DNA of 64,000 nucleotides from Pseudolysinimonas_A sp039912695 (GCF_039912695.1 NZ_JBDSPJ010000023.1:62001-126000), one strand, 5' to 3'; shown: positions 34,615 to 43,198, counted from the stretch's first letter. The notes: generated from the letters alone by a model not told the origin. Numbers and translations are program-made.

Positions 34615-35582
34615 TCGGCGCCGCCCGCGGCCTGTCGCGCGGACCACGCGCTCGCGACCATGTCGTCGAGAGTGTGCCGCATCTGCCAGTCGAGATCGCG
34701 GGTCGCCAGGTCGCCGTTGGCGACGATGCGGGGCGGATCGCCGGGTCGACGTGGACTGATCTCGGGCGTGAACGCGATGCCGGTCACGCGGGCGATCGCA
34801 GCCATGATGTCCGCCACCGAGACGCCGGTGGAGCTGCCCAAGTTGTACGCAGGCTCGAGTGGTTCGATCGCGTCGAGACGCTTCGCCGCCGCGACGTGGG
34901 CGAGAGCGATGTCACCGACGTGAACGTAGTCGCGCACGTTGGTGCCGTCAGGGGTGGGGTAGTCGTCGCCGTTGATCCGAGGAGTCTTCCCCGCCAGAAG
35001 AGCCTCGAAGACGACGGGAAAGAGATTGTGCGGACTGCTGTCGTAGATCGAGTCGGCCGACGACCCGACGACGTTGAAGTAGCGCAACGCGGTGTAGCGA
35101 AGCCCCGCCGCGATCGACTGGTCGCGCATCAGCCATTCGCCGATCAGCTTCGTCTCGCCGTAGGGGGAGGCCGGAGCCTTCGGCGTCTGCTCGGTCACGA
35201 CATCGACATCCGGGGTGCCGTAGACGGCCGCACTCGACGAGAACACCATCTTGTCGACGCCGCGGTCGGCCATCGCGGCCAGCAGCACGGTTGTGCCGTC
35301 GACGTTCTGCTCGTAGGTGTGCAGCGGGCGCTCGACCGAAACTCCGGCGTACTTGAAACCCGCGACGTGAACCACACCGCTCACGTCGTGCTCGTCGATG
35401 ACGCGTTCGACCAGGCCGCCGTCGAGAATCGTTCCCCGAGTGAATGGCACGCCGGCGGGAACGAATGCACGGTGACCGCTCGACAGGTCGTCGAGGACGA
35501 CGACGCGCATGTCGACAGCCAGGAACTCGCGAACGACGTGCGCGCCGATGTAGCCGGCGCCGCCGGTCACGAGCCAGGTCAC
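34611..35582 (-). CDS. galE: UDP-glucose 4-epimerase
   Basis: The 323-residue SDR enzyme interconverts UDP-galactose and UDP-glucose. NAD-binding GGAGYIGAH is at 7-15, SSSAAVYG at about 113 and the catalytic YGETK at about 138-142. The GTG start at 35582 is preceded by TATCCT with 7 nt spacing on the minus strand, so the gal operon appears leaderless. It diverges from an aldose epimerase gene, which completes galactose entry. Confidence 0.95.
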   Translation of the reverse strand: MTWLVTGGAGYIGAHVVREFLAVDMRVVVLDDLSSGHRAFVPAGVPFTRGTILDGGLVERVIDEHDVSGVVHVAGFKYAGVSVERPLHTYEQNVDGTTVLLAAMADRGVDKMVFSSSAAVYGTPDVDVVTEQTPKAPASPYGETKLIGEWLMRDQSIAAGLRYTALRYFNVVGSSADSIYDSSPHNLFPVVFEALLAGKTPRINGDDYPTPDGTNVRDYVHVGDIALAHVAAAKRLDAIEPLEPAYNLGSSTGVSVADIMAAIARVTGIAFTPEISPRRPGDPPRIVANGDLATRDLDWQMRHTLDDMVASAWSARQAAGGAE

Positions 35583-35589
35583 AGGATCG

Positions 35590-35595
35590 AGGATA
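35590..35595 (-). promoter_or_regulatory. -10 element TATCCT of gal operon, leaderless spacing
   Basis: On the minus strand TATCCT is followed by 7 nt and the GTG of galE. It lies 37 nt from the divergent -10 of the epimerase gene, so the two promoters must nearly overlap. Confidence 0.5.
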
Positions 35596-35631
35596 CGGTC
35601 CTTCCCGCCGGGCGTGCGACGCGCACCGGCC

Positions 35632-35637
35632 TAGGCT
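35632..35637 (+). promoter_or_regulatory. -10 element TAGGCT of aldose epimerase gene, leaderless spacing
   Basis: TAGGCT is followed by 6 nt and the GTG at 35644. Confidence 0.55.
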
Positions 35638-35643
35638 TGATCC

Positions 35644-36579
35644 GTGACGAATCGTGACTCTCTTGGCCACCGCATCACTCTCGAGATGGATGGCGCTCGC
35701 GCCGAAGTCGGCACGGTCGCGGCTGTGCTGCGTTCGCTCTCCGTGGCGGGCGGCGTGCACCTCACGGAGCCAAACGACGGGGCTGACGCACCGGCGTTCG
35801 GCAACGGCACGGTGCTCGTCCCCTGGCCCAACCGCGTTCGCGACGGAAAGTGGATGCTGGAGGGCGAGATTCAGCAACTCGACATCACCGAAACCGCGCG
35901 AGGCAACGCCCTGCACGGGCTTCTGCGGTTCGCCGACTATGAGATTCGCGAGCAGACGGCGTCGAGCGTGCTGCTCGGTGCGCTCGTCGCGCCGCAGCAC
36001 GGCTGGCCGTTTCTGCTCGACACCTGGGTGCGCTACGAACTTCGTGCCGACGGCCTCACGGTCACCCACGGCGTTGCGAATCTCGGCGAGCATCGAGCGC
36101 CCTACGCGGTGGGGACGCATCCGTTCCTGCGCGTCGGCGACGTTCCGGTCGACCAGCTCGTGCTCACCCTCGCGGCGTCGACCTACTTCGATGTCGACGA
36201 CCGGCTCAACCCGATCGGCGAGCTCGCCGTCGACGGGACCCGTTTTGACCTTCGCGAGGGGTTGAGGGTCGGAGATCTCGACCTCGACACCGCTTTCGGG
36301 GGCGTGACGTTGCGCGATGGCGCGAGCGCCTGGCTCACCGCTCCTGACGGCTCGAAAGTCGAATTGGTTCAGGATGTCGACTGGGGCTACCTGCAGGTGT
36401 TCACGCCGGGTGACGTCTTTCCGAAAGATGGCGGTGCGGGCTACGCAATTGCTGTTGAGCCGATGACCGCCCCGCCTGACGCGCTCAACTCCGGCCAGGG
36501 GCTGCAGTGGATAGAACCCGGTGCGACCTCCGAAGGGTCGTGGGGATTGCGGTACATCCCCGGCGGCGGAACGGCCTGA
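35644..36579 (+). CDS. Aldose 1-epimerase (mutarotase)
   Basis: The 311-residue protein has the galactose mutarotase fold: PWPNRVRDGKW, the catalytic-region GNALHGLLRF with its His, THPFLRVGD and a C-terminal AVEPMTAPPDALNSG carrying the likely catalytic Glu. It interconverts alpha and beta anomers so galactokinase can use the sugar, which agrees with the divergent gal operon. Leaderless GTG start. Its stop overlaps the next start by one base. Confidence 0.9.
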   Translation: MTNRDSLGHRITLEMDGARAEVGTVAAVLRSLSVAGGVHLTEPNDGADAPAFGNGTVLVPWPNRVRDGKWMLEGEIQQLDITETARGNALHGLLRFADYEIREQTASSVLLGALVAPQHGWPFLLDTWVRYELRADGLTVTHGVANLGEHRAPYAVGTHPFLRVGDVPVDQLVLTLAASTYFDVDDRLNPIGELAVDGTRFDLREGLRVGDLDLDTAFGGVTLRDGASAWLTAPDGSKVELVQDVDWGYLQVFTPGDVFPKDGGAGYAIAVEPMTAPPDALNSGQGLQWIEPGATSEGSWGLRYIPGGGTA

Positions 36580-37643
36580 TGACGGCCTCACCGGCGCGGA
36601 TCCGTCGTTGGCGCCGCTACCTCGCCGATGAACGGGCCGAGGCGGCGCTGTACCGCGAACTCGCCGAGCGCTATACCGGCGAGGAGAGCGAGATTCTGCG
36701 GGGCCTGGCCGAAGCCGAGCAGCGCCACGAGCAGCACTGGCTCGACCTCCTGGGTGAACGCGCCCACCCGACTCCGCGGGCGAGCCTCGGCAGCCGCCTG
36801 CTGATTCGCCTCGCCCGCCGGTTTGGCTCATTCTTCGTGCTCGTCCTGGCCCAACGCGCCGAAGGGCGCTCACCGTACGACGCTGACGCCGATGCCTCAG
36901 ATGCGATGGCGGCCGATGAACGCATTCACGGCGAAGTGCTGCGTGGGCTCGCGGCCCGCGGTCGGCGGCGCCTGGCCGGTGGCCTGCGGGCGGCGGTCTT
37001 CGGGGTCAACGACGGGCTGGTCAGCAACCTCGCCCTGGTGCTCGGAGTCGGGGCTACCGGCCTTCCGGCCGCGACAGTGCTGGTGACCGGCGTCGCGGGT
37101 CTGCTCGCAGGGTCTCTCTCGATGGGGGTCGGGGAGTACGTCTCGGTGCGTTCACAGCGCGAGCTGCTCGAGGCATCCCGGCCCGATCCCGAGTCGCAGC
37201 GTGCGCTGCCCGACCTCGACGTCGATGCCAACGAACTCGCGCTTGTCTACCGGGCACGAGGCATGTCGGCGAAGGACGCCGAAAAGCACGCGAGCGAAGT
37301 ACTGGCAACGCTGCATCTTGACGAGGTCGGTGTCGAGACCGCCGAAGAGGAACATGAAGACGGAATCGGATCGGCGTGGTCGGCCGCGCTGTCGAGCTTC
37401 CTGTTCTTCGCGTCGGGGGCCTTCATTCCGGTCATCCCGTACCTCGCCGGGTCGGACGGATTCGTCGCGGTCGCGATTGCCTCGGCCTCGGTGGGGCTGG
37501 TGTTGCTGGCAACGGGCACGATTGTCGGACTGCTGTCGGGCGGCAACCTGCTCAAGCGCGCCCTGCGTCAGCTCGCGATCGGCCTCGGCGCGGCCGCGGT
37601 CACCTACCTGCTCGGGCTGCTCTTCGAGACGGTGAACCTGTAG
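36579..37643 (+). CDS. VIT1/CCC1-type metal transporter with ferritin-like N terminus
   Basis: The 354-residue protein has an N-terminal rubrerythrin-like helical domain (about 1-115) with spaced Glu and His (LADERAEAALYRELAER, AEAEQRHEQHW, ADERIHGEVL) that could bind iron. A CCC1/VIT1 membrane domain follows with FGVNDGLVSNLALVLGV and the LAGSLSMGVGEYVSVRSQ helix. Related proteins move Fe2+ or Mn2+ across membranes. It shares one base with the mutarotase stop, an accident of packing rather than evidence of common function. Confidence 0.86.
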   Translation: MTASPARIRRWRRYLADERAEAALYRELAERYTGEESEILRGLAEAEQRHEQHWLDLLGERAHPTPRASLGSRLLIRLARRFGSFFVLVLAQRAEGRSPYDADADASDAMAADERIHGEVLRGLAARGRRRLAGGLRAAVFGVNDGLVSNLALVLGVGATGLPAATVLVTGVAGLLAGSLSMGVGEYVSVRSQRELLEASRPDPESQRALPDLDVDANELALVYRARGMSAKDAEKHASEVLATLHLDEVGVETAEEEHEDGIGSAWSAALSSFLFFASGAFIPVIPYLAGSDGFVAVAIASASVGLVLLATGTIVGLLSGGNLLKRALRQLAIGLGAAAVTYLLGLLFETVNL

Positions 37644-37693
37644 CCGCACCTCTCACCAGGTTGTGGCGAAGAGCACCGTCCATACTCGGGAGT

Positions 37694-38413
37694 GTGAGTT
37701 CGCCATCCACCGTCTTACAGCTCAATCGAGAGTTGGCAGATCGGCGCGTTCTCCTGGTTGAAGATGACCCCACCGTTCGTGAAGTCTCGAGCAGTTATCT
37801 GCGCGCTGCGGGTTTCTCGGTGATCACCGCCACCGACGGTTTCGAGGCTCTTGCCGCCGTCGCAACGAGCAAGCCGGATCTCGTCGTGCTCGACCGCATG
37901 CTCCCCGGAATCGACGGGGCCGAGGTGTGCCGCCGGATTCGCAGCAGTTCGACGATCCCGGTCATCCTGGTCACCGCGCTGGGGTCGCCCGAGGATCGCA
38001 TCGTGGGCCTCGAAGCGGGTGCCGACGACTACCTGTCGAAGCCGTTTTCGCCCCGCGAGCTGGTGCTGCGCGTTCAATCCATCCTGCGCCGGAGTCTTCG
38101 TGATCTCACTCCCGAAGCCGCGTTCGAGCTCGGGCCGTTCTCGCTCGACCCGTCGGCCCGCATCGTTCGGCGCGACGGCACCGAGTTGCCGCTCTCGGCG
38201 CGGGAGTTCGATCTCTTCTCGTTCCTGCTCAAGCACCCCCGCCAAGCATTCAATCGCGAGCAGTTGCTGCGCGCGGTCTGGAACTGGGAGTTTGGCGATC
38301 TGTCGACAGTGACCGTGACGGTGCGGCGGGTGCGCGAGAAGATCGAACTCAACCCGACGGAGCCCGTGATTCTGGTGACAGTCTGGGGCGTCGGATACCG
38401 CCTCGACCTATGA
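37694..38413 (+). CDS. OmpR-type response regulator
   Basis: The 239-residue protein has a receiver domain with the acidic pair E23-D24, phospho-acceptor D67 (VVLDRMLPG), T94 and K116 (SKPFSP). A winged-helix DNA-binding domain with LSAREFDLFSFLLKHP and TVTVTVRRVREKIE follows. It is paired with the sensor kinase 10 nt downstream. GTG 37694 is the first plausible start; a CATACT 7 nt before it may be a leaderless -10. The signal and targets are unknown. Confidence 0.9.
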   Translation: MSSPSTVLQLNRELADRRVLLVEDDPTVREVSSSYLRAAGFSVITATDGFEALAAVATSKPDLVVLDRMLPGIDGAEVCRRIRSSSTIPVILVTALGSPEDRIVGLEAGADDYLSKPFSPRELVLRVQSILRRSLRDLTPEAAFELGPFSLDPSARIVRRDGTELPLSAREFDLFSFLLKHPRQAFNREQLLRAVWNWEFGDLSTVTVTVRRVREKIELNPTEPVILVTVWGVGYRLDL

Positions 38414-38423
38414 AGGGCTCGTG

Positions 38424-39575
38424 ATGTTGCCGCTCTCCGATCTCGTCGTCGTCGTCGCGATCTCGCTGGCCTGCGCGGTGAGCGTCGGGTTGATCGGTCT
38501 GGTGCTCCTCCGGGCGACGCGACGCGCCCCGATGCTCGTTCGGCTGTGCGTGATGGTGGCGACAGCGATCGTCTCGGTCTCGATCGGGATCATCGCGGTG
38601 GCTCAAGCGATGTACCTCTCGGATCACGACCTCATGGTCATCTCCTACGTCTCGGTGATTTCGGGGCTGGTCTCGGTCGGAGTTGCCCTGCTTCTGGCCC
38701 GCGGCTTCACCCGGGACAGTGCTCGACTGCGAGCGATGGCCCGCGCCCTCGGCGACGGAGAACCCATCACTGCCACGATCGCGACCACGGACAGTTCGGA
38801 GTTCGCCGCCCTCGCCCGCGACCTGGCGACGACAAGCCGCAAGTTGGCTGCTGCGCGCGAAGAAGTCGCGGCGCTTGACGCGTCGCGTCGGGAACTCGTT
38901 ACGTGGATCTCGCACGATCTGCGCACGCCGCTTGCCGGGTTGCGGGCGATGGCAGAAGCCCTCGAAGACGGCCTAGCCGACGACCCGACGCGGTTCCATC
39001 GGCAGATGCGGTCTCAGGTCGACCATCTGACCGCCCTCGTTGACGATCTCTTCGAGTTCTCGAAGATCCACTCGGGCGCTCTCGCGCTCACGGTCGAGCC
39101 CGTGTCGCTCTACGACCTCGTGAGCGACTCGGTCGCCGAGCTGGGAGCGCTGGCGCGGTCTCGCTCGATCAGTCTCACCGAGGCCGGCAGTGGCGATCTG
39201 ACGGTTGCCGGCGACCCCCGCGAACTCGCTCGGGTGATCGGCAATCTGCTGATCAATGCCATCCAGCATTCGCCACACGGGAGCGAGATCTCGATCACCG
39301 GGCGGCGTGACGGGGACAGTCACGTCATGTTGACGGTCGAGGATGCCGGGGGCGGCATCCCGGAGGCTGACCTGTCGAAGATCTTCCAAGCTGGATGGCG
39401 GGCAACCTCGTCGCGCACACCGGAAGGGCGGGAGGGCCGTTCATCCGGCGCAGGTCTCGGGCTGGCGATTGTGCAGGGCATCGTCGAGGCTCACGACGGC
39501 GACATTTCGGTGCGCAATGTTCCCGGCGGCTGTCGCTTTGACGTGCGGCTCCCGCGGCACGGCCTCGCGGCCTGA
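38424..39575 (+). CDS. Sensor histidine kinase
   Basis: The 383-residue protein has three N-terminal membrane helices (about 4-30, 38-62 and 72-94) with only very short external loops, then a HAMP-like linker. A HisKA domain carries H164 (WISHDLRTPLAG). The ATPase domain has NLLINAIQHSP, DAGGGIPE and GAGLGLAIVQG. The lack of an extracellular sensor domain suggests it senses a membrane or intramembrane cue. ATG 38424 fits the AAGGG at 38413-38417 better than the GTG at 38421. Confidence 0.9.
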   Translation: MLPLSDLVVVVAISLACAVSVGLIGLVLLRATRRAPMLVRLCVMVATAIVSVSIGIIAVAQAMYLSDHDLMVISYVSVISGLVSVGVALLLARGFTRDSARLRAMARALGDGEPITATIATTDSSEFAALARDLATTSRKLAAAREEVAALDASRRELVTWISHDLRTPLAGLRAMAEALEDGLADDPTRFHRQMRSQVDHLTALVDDLFEFSKIHSGALALTVEPVSLYDLVSDSVAELGALARSRSISLTEAGSGDLTVAGDPRELARVIGNLLINAIQHSPHGSEISITGRRDGDSHVMLTVEDAGGGIPEADLSKIFQAGWRATSSRTPEGREGRSSGAGLGLAIVQGIVEAHDGDISVRNVPGGCRFDVRLPRHGLAA

Positions 39576-39641
39576 GTGGGCGGCCTGAGCGGGCTGTCTG
39601 AGTAGATCGACGTGACAGCGGGCAAGCCCGGCGGAGTCGGT

Positions 39642-40178
39642 TCAGCCCGCGGCCACGCTCGACCGACGCAGCAGGCCCAGCCGAAGCAGCACGAGGTAGA
39701 TCTGGCAGCCGAGGCAGTACGCGAACACCGAGTTGAGGAACGCGGCGACGAAGGCCGCCCCGGCCGCGATCACCAGGGCGTACGGGACGCCGATCAGATG
39801 CAGCGCGACGCCGACCAGCGTGATCACAAATCCCACGCCTTGGGCGAAGGTCGGCGGAATGGGGTCTTCAAGATCGGTGGGCGGGGCGAGCCGCGGGCGA
39901 ATGAGCGCGCGAAAGATGCGCCCGTACGGATGACGCTGAACGCCCGCGAAGGCACCCCACGCGAACAGCAGAGTGATGAGAGCAAACAGGATGAAGCCCG
40001 GCTCGAGCACCCGCTGGCCGACCGTCGCACCAATCGGCACGCTCAGGCCGAGAGCGACAACCACGAGCAGCAGAACCGCCGTGATACCGGCGCCGAAGCG
40101 CGGACTTCGCGGGTCGATGCCCTTTTGGCCCGGCTGCGCCGCCAGAGCGTGGGCGGACTTCTGGGTTTCGGTAGACAT
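39642..40178 (-). CDS. DUF4395 membrane protein
   Basis: The 178-residue protein begins with a cytoplasmic stretch containing GIDPRSPRFGAGITAVLL, typical of DUF4395, and has about four membrane helices. Near the C terminus FAYCLGCQIYL contains a CxxC pair next to the membrane. The family often occurs beside thioredoxins and rhodanese-type sulfurtransferases, as here. A role in membrane thiol or sulfur chemistry is inferred from that context only. Confidence 0.84.
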   Translation of the reverse strand: MSTETQKSAHALAAQPGQKGIDPRSPRFGAGITAVLLLVVVALGLSVPIGATVGQRVLEPGFILFALITLLFAWGAFAGVQRHPYGRIFRALIRPRLAPPTDLEDPIPPTFAQGVGFVITLVGVALHLIGVPYALVIAAGAAFVAAFLNSVFAYCLGCQIYLVLLRLGLLRRSSVAAG

Positions 40179-40186
40179 GGGGTTTC

Positions 40187-40618
40187 CTAGGCGGCGGCGA
40201 GGATGCGGTCGAGTTCGGCGCGCAGATCTGCGGTGCGGGGGGCTCCGCCGATGCGGGCCCGCACGACACCGCGACGATCCAGGATGAGCGTGGTCGGGGT
40301 ACTCATGATGTGGAACTTGCTCGCGAGGTCGGGCCGGTGGGTCACGTCGAGGTCGACGTGGGTGACACCGCTGACGGCCTCAGCGACTCCGCCGAGAACG
40401 CGACGGGTGGTCGTGCAGGGGGCGCACACCTCGGTCGAGAACTGAAGGAGGGTCGCACCACGGCCAAGGCCTCGCACGCCGGGAAGCTCCCGAGCGCGGA
40501 TCACGGTGCCGTCGGTCGCACGACGAACCCGTCCGGCCGTCGCACGCAGCACGATGCCAACGACGGTCGCCAAGGCGACGAGCGCCACCAGCGCAAGTGC
40601 GACCGCTTCAGGGTTCAT
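40187..40618 (-). CDS. Membrane-anchored thioredoxin-like protein
   Basis: The 143-residue protein has one N-terminal membrane helix (about 5-26) and a thioredoxin fold with active site CAPC (C65, C68) in TEVCAPCTTTR. The cis-Pro loop reads MSTPTTLIL. It is probably anchored at the membrane with the redox domain on the cytoplasmic side, given the basic residues after the helix (RRATDG). It sits 8 nt upstream of the DUF4395 gene and diverges from the sulfurtransferase gene. Confidence 0.85.
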   Translation of the reverse strand: MNPEAVALALVALVALATVVGIVLRATAGRVRRATDGTVIRARELPGVRGLGRGATLLQFSTEVCAPCTTTRRVLGGVAEAVSGVTHVDLDVTHRPDLASKFHIMSTPTTLILDRRGVVRARIGGAPRTADLRAELDRILAAA

Positions 40619-40737
40619 GGTGCGCCAACGTTATGCCGCGATCGGGGACGGAATCCGAGTGTGAATTACTGTTACGCCACCCGTCGTCACACAACGAAAC
40701 GTTGGCGAGCGCGAGCGGAACCGGCAACACTCGGGAG

Positions 40738-41568
40738 ATGAGCATCCTGATCACGGTCGATGAGCTGGCGCGCGAACTCGAATCGGATGCGCCCCCGATC
40801 GTTCTCGACGTGAGGTGGCGCCTCGACCGCCGGGACGGTCGGCCCGAGTACCTCGCGGGGCACCTTCCGGGAGCGCGGTTCGTCGACCTCGATGCCCAAC
40901 TCGCCGCGCACGGCGAACCCAGCGAGGGGCGTCATCCGCTCCCCGACCGCGAACGGTTGCAGGAGGCGGCGCGGTCGTGGGGGATCAACGAGGGTGACGC
41001 CGTCGTCGTCTACGACGATCTCGCCAACCAGTCGGCTGCGCGTGCCTGGTGGCTGCTGAGCTACGCGGGCATCGCCGACGTCCGGTTGCTCGACGGGGCG
41101 CTCGCCGCCTGGACCCGATCCGGCCGCGAGCTCGAGTCGGGCGAAGCGGTCTCGACTCGGGGCGACGTGGTGCTCGACTTCGGGCACCTTCCCACGATCG
41201 ACATCGACGGCGCTGCATCGTTCCCGAGCCACGGCACGCTACTCGACGCCCGTGCCGGCGAACGCTACCGCGGCGAGGTCGAACCTGTCGATCCGCGCGC
41301 GGGACACATCCCCGGTGCGATCAGTGCGCCGACCGCTGCGAATGTGGATGCCGAGGGGCACTTCTTGAGCGCTGAAGCCCTGCGCGCCCGGTTCTCCGAC
41401 GTGGGCGTCGATGCCAGCGACGAGGTCGCGGTCTACTGCGGGTCGGGCGTCACAGCAGCCCACGAGATCGCCGCACTCACGATCGCGGGCTTCCGCCCCT
41501 CGCTCTACGCGGGATCGTGGAGTCAGTGGTCGAATCATCCGGACCGGCCTGTCGCTGTCGGCCAATAA
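40738..41568 (+). CDS. sseA: Thiosulfate/3-mercaptopyruvate sulfurtransferase
   Basis: The 276-residue protein has two rhodanese domains. The C-terminal one has the active-site loop CGSGVTAAHE; the N-terminal one is inactive, as usual. CGSGVT resembles mercaptopyruvate sulfurtransferases more than classical rhodanese (CRKGVT). The family moves sulfur from thiosulfate or 3-mercaptopyruvate to cyanide or thioredoxin; the divergent thioredoxin gene fits this. The ATG at 40738 lies 6 nt after AACACT, a weak -10, so it may be leaderless. Confidence 0.88.
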   Translation: MSILITVDELARELESDAPPIVLDVRWRLDRRDGRPEYLAGHLPGARFVDLDAQLAAHGEPSEGRHPLPDRERLQEAARSWGINEGDAVVVYDDLANQSAARAWWLLSYAGIADVRLLDGALAAWTRSGRELESGEAVSTRGDVVLDFGHLPTIDIDGAASFPSHGTLLDARAGERYRGEVEPVDPRAGHIPGAISAPTAANVDAEGHFLSAEALRARFSDVGVDASDEVAVYCGSGVTAAHEIAALTIAGFRPSLYAGSWSQWSNHPDRPVAVGQ

Positions 41569-41630
41569 GCACGGAACGCCGCACTCGTCAACCTCTTTCC
41601 GATCTGCATCGATCGGGATGAAGTAGAGGC

Positions 41631-42107
41631 ATGAACGACGAACTTGAGACGATTCACGGCATCATGCGCGGCGCCCGCTTCGCAACTGTCACCACGCGCG
41701 GTGCGAAGGGCGAGCTCTTCAGCCGTCCCCTCGCCGTGCTCGACCACGACTTCGACGGTCACGTGTGGTTCTTCACTCAGGACCCGAGCCCGAAGACGGA
41801 GGACGTCGCCGGTGATCCTCACGTGAACGTTGCCTACGCCGACGGCGCCAGCCACGTTTCGCTCGCGGGCACGGCGACAGTCACGCGGGATGCCGCCCTC
41901 ATCGACCGCTTCTGGAACCCGTGGGCCGAAGCCTGGTTCGAGGGCGGTCGCGAGGACCCAACGGTCGCATTGCTCGAGGTGGCAGCCGACTCCGTCGAGT
42001 ACTGGCACGTCGACAAGCCGGGCGTCGTGCGCGCCTTCGAAGTTGCCAAGGCGCTGGTGACGGGTTCTGCTCCCGATGTCGGGGAGTCGCACACCGTCAC
42101 GTTGTGA
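41631..42107 (+). CDS. Pyridoxamine 5'-phosphate oxidase-family protein
   Basis: The 158-residue protein has the flavin-reductase-like split barrel of general stress protein 26 types: ATVTTRGAKGELFSRPLAV, HVWFFTQDPSPKTEDV, and HVSLAGTATV. Members bind FMN or F420, and their reactions differ widely; the true PNPOx activity is not implied. The start at ATG 41631 fits the family. It is convergent with the tRNA-Lys gene. Confidence 0.85.
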   Translation: MNDELETIHGIMRGARFATVTTRGAKGELFSRPLAVLDHDFDGHVWFFTQDPSPKTEDVAGDPHVNVAYADGASHVSLAGTATVTRDAALIDRFWNPWAEAWFEGGREDPTVALLEVAADSVEYWHVDKPGVVRAFEVAKALVTGSAPDVGESHTVTL

Positions 42108-42109
42108 GT

Positions 42110-42185
42110 TGGTGGGCCCGGTGGGGCTCGAACCCACGACCAACGGATTAAAAGTCCGATGCTCTACCGACTGAGCTACAGGCCC
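42110..42185 (-). tRNA. tRNA-Lys(TTT)
   Basis: On the minus strand the sequence folds into a full cloverleaf. The acceptor stem GGGCCTG/CGGGCCC spans 7 bp with one G-T pair, the D arm is GCTCAGTCGGTAGAGC, the anticodon loop CTTTTAA gives TTT, and the T arm is GTGGG-TTCGAGC-CCCAC. The discriminator is A and CCA is encoded at 42112-42110. The 5' end overlaps the last 10 nt of the DUF6907 gene. Confidence 0.97.
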
Positions 42186-42481
42186 GCGGAATCTAGAGTA
42201 CCGGCGGCGCGGAGACTCGACTGCAGCGCCGAGGTCAGTCGTGCCGCGGAGTCGAGGGAGAGCGAGAAACCCGTCCATCCGTCGCCGAGGTAGAGCCATA
42301 CGGCAACCTCGTCGTGGATGCGCGACAACTCGACAACCAGTTCGGTCGAATGGATGCCGCCTGCGCCGCGCCCCTCAATTGTCGCCGGCACCCTCTGAGT
42401 GTCACCGTGATGGCGAACGGGCCGACCGTCGCGGGAGTCGTGCGTGTCGACGCACCACGCTGGGCAAAGAAGTTGACGCAC
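42176..42481 (-). CDS. DUF6907-like small protein overlapping tRNA-Lys
   Basis: This 101-residue protein begins with a Cys/His cluster, CPAWCVDTHDSRDGRPVRHHG, of the DUF6907 type, which could bind zinc. A beta-rich part (ELVVELSRIHDEVAVWLYLG) and a C-terminal helix follow. Start is a GTG at 42481 with GAGG about 10 nt before it on the minus strand. The stop codon TAG is made by bases of the tRNA-Lys 5' region, so the genes overlap by 10 nt and may share a transcript. Function unknown. Confidence 0.72.
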   Translation of the reverse strand: MRQLLCPAWCVDTHDSRDGRPVRHHGDTQRVPATIEGRGAGGIHSTELVVELSRIHDEVAVWLYLGDGWTGFSLSLDSAARLTSALQSSLRAAGTLDSAGL

Positions 42482-42546
42482 GGAACCTCGCGATCGGTGG
42501 GGAACCCGACAGTAGGCGACGGCTCAGACACCGCCCCGCACCGGCG

Positions 42547-42552
42547 TACCGT
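42547..42552 (+). promoter_or_regulatory. -10 element TACCGT, leaderless spacing
   Basis: TACCGT lies 7 nt before the GTG at 42560. It is in the 78-nt gap that separates two divergent genes. Confidence 0.45.
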
Positions 42553-42559
42553 TGGGGGA

Positions 42560-43189
42560 GTGTCCGACGATTTCCACAAGCCGGCGCTCTTCGGCGGCTT
42601 CGAGTTCGAGTCCTTCGTGGGGGGCGAGGATCCTGCCAAGGTGATCCGTATCGCCCACGAGAGCGCGCACGCGCTGCTGCACCGCGCACGGTCGTCGGGA
42701 GACCCCGAGATCGTCGACCGGTTGGTTCACTACACCGACGAGCACGGACTCGACGCGCTCGCCGAACTGTGGGCGCGGTCGGCATCCAACACTCTTCCCG
42801 GCGCCCTCTGGCGCATCTACCTGGTCCGGCTGCTCATCCACCAGGATCCGGCGGGGGTGAGTCTGCTGTTCCAGCGCGGCGCTGAAGTGCTGTCGACGAT
42901 CGACCCGGTCGTCGTGGGCGCGCCGACCCCGGCGGGGCCGGACGAGATCACCGAACTCGCGGATCGCATCCTGCGGGGGGTGTTCGACGGGGACTTCGCA
43001 CTCGCGCTCGACCGCGCCGCCGCCTTCTGCCGAGTTACCGCCGCGGGCGCCACGAGCGTCGCTGACGATCAGGATGCCGCGAGCCCCGACCGTGCGACGG
43101 AACTCACGACCCGTGCTCTGCGGCTGACCACCACGGCGAACGAACTCTCGGTCTGCGCACGACTCGCCCGCTCGGATGGCCTCGACTAA
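42560..43189 (+). CDS. Conserved actinobacterial hypothetical protein
   Basis: The 209-residue protein is mainly alpha-helical (AHESAHALLHRARSS, LVHYTDEHGLDALAELWARS, LWRIYLVRLLIHQDP) and acidic, with no membrane helix or catalytic motif I recognise. It is likely cytoplasmic. The GTG 42560 (VSDDFHKPALFGGFEFESF) is the best start because it follows a -10 at leaderless distance; the frame is open upstream to 42314 across the divergent gene. Its stop codon is part of the next candidate promoter (TAAACT). Confidence 0.75.
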   Translation: MSDDFHKPALFGGFEFESFVGGEDPAKVIRIAHESAHALLHRARSSGDPEIVDRLVHYTDEHGLDALAELWARSASNTLPGALWRIYLVRLLIHQDPAGVSLLFQRGAEVLSTIDPVVVGAPTPAGPDEITELADRILRGVFDGDFALALDRAAAFCRVTAAGATSVADDQDAASPDRATELTTRALRLTTTANELSVCARLARSDGLD

Positions 43190-43192
43190 ACT
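43187..43192 (+). promoter_or_regulatory. -10 element TAAACT for candidate small RNA
   Basis: TAAACT overlaps the stop codon of the upstream gene. Transcription would begin near 43199, exactly where the structured segment starts. I see no -35. Confidence 0.4.
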
Positions 43193-43198
43193 GGGCGA

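Noticed and set aside
34948..36873. 641-codon open frame on the minus strand
   Set aside because: It runs antisense to the mutarotase and overlaps galE in another frame. Its Arg/Gly/Ala-rich product has no recognisable domain, while the other frames give clear enzymes.
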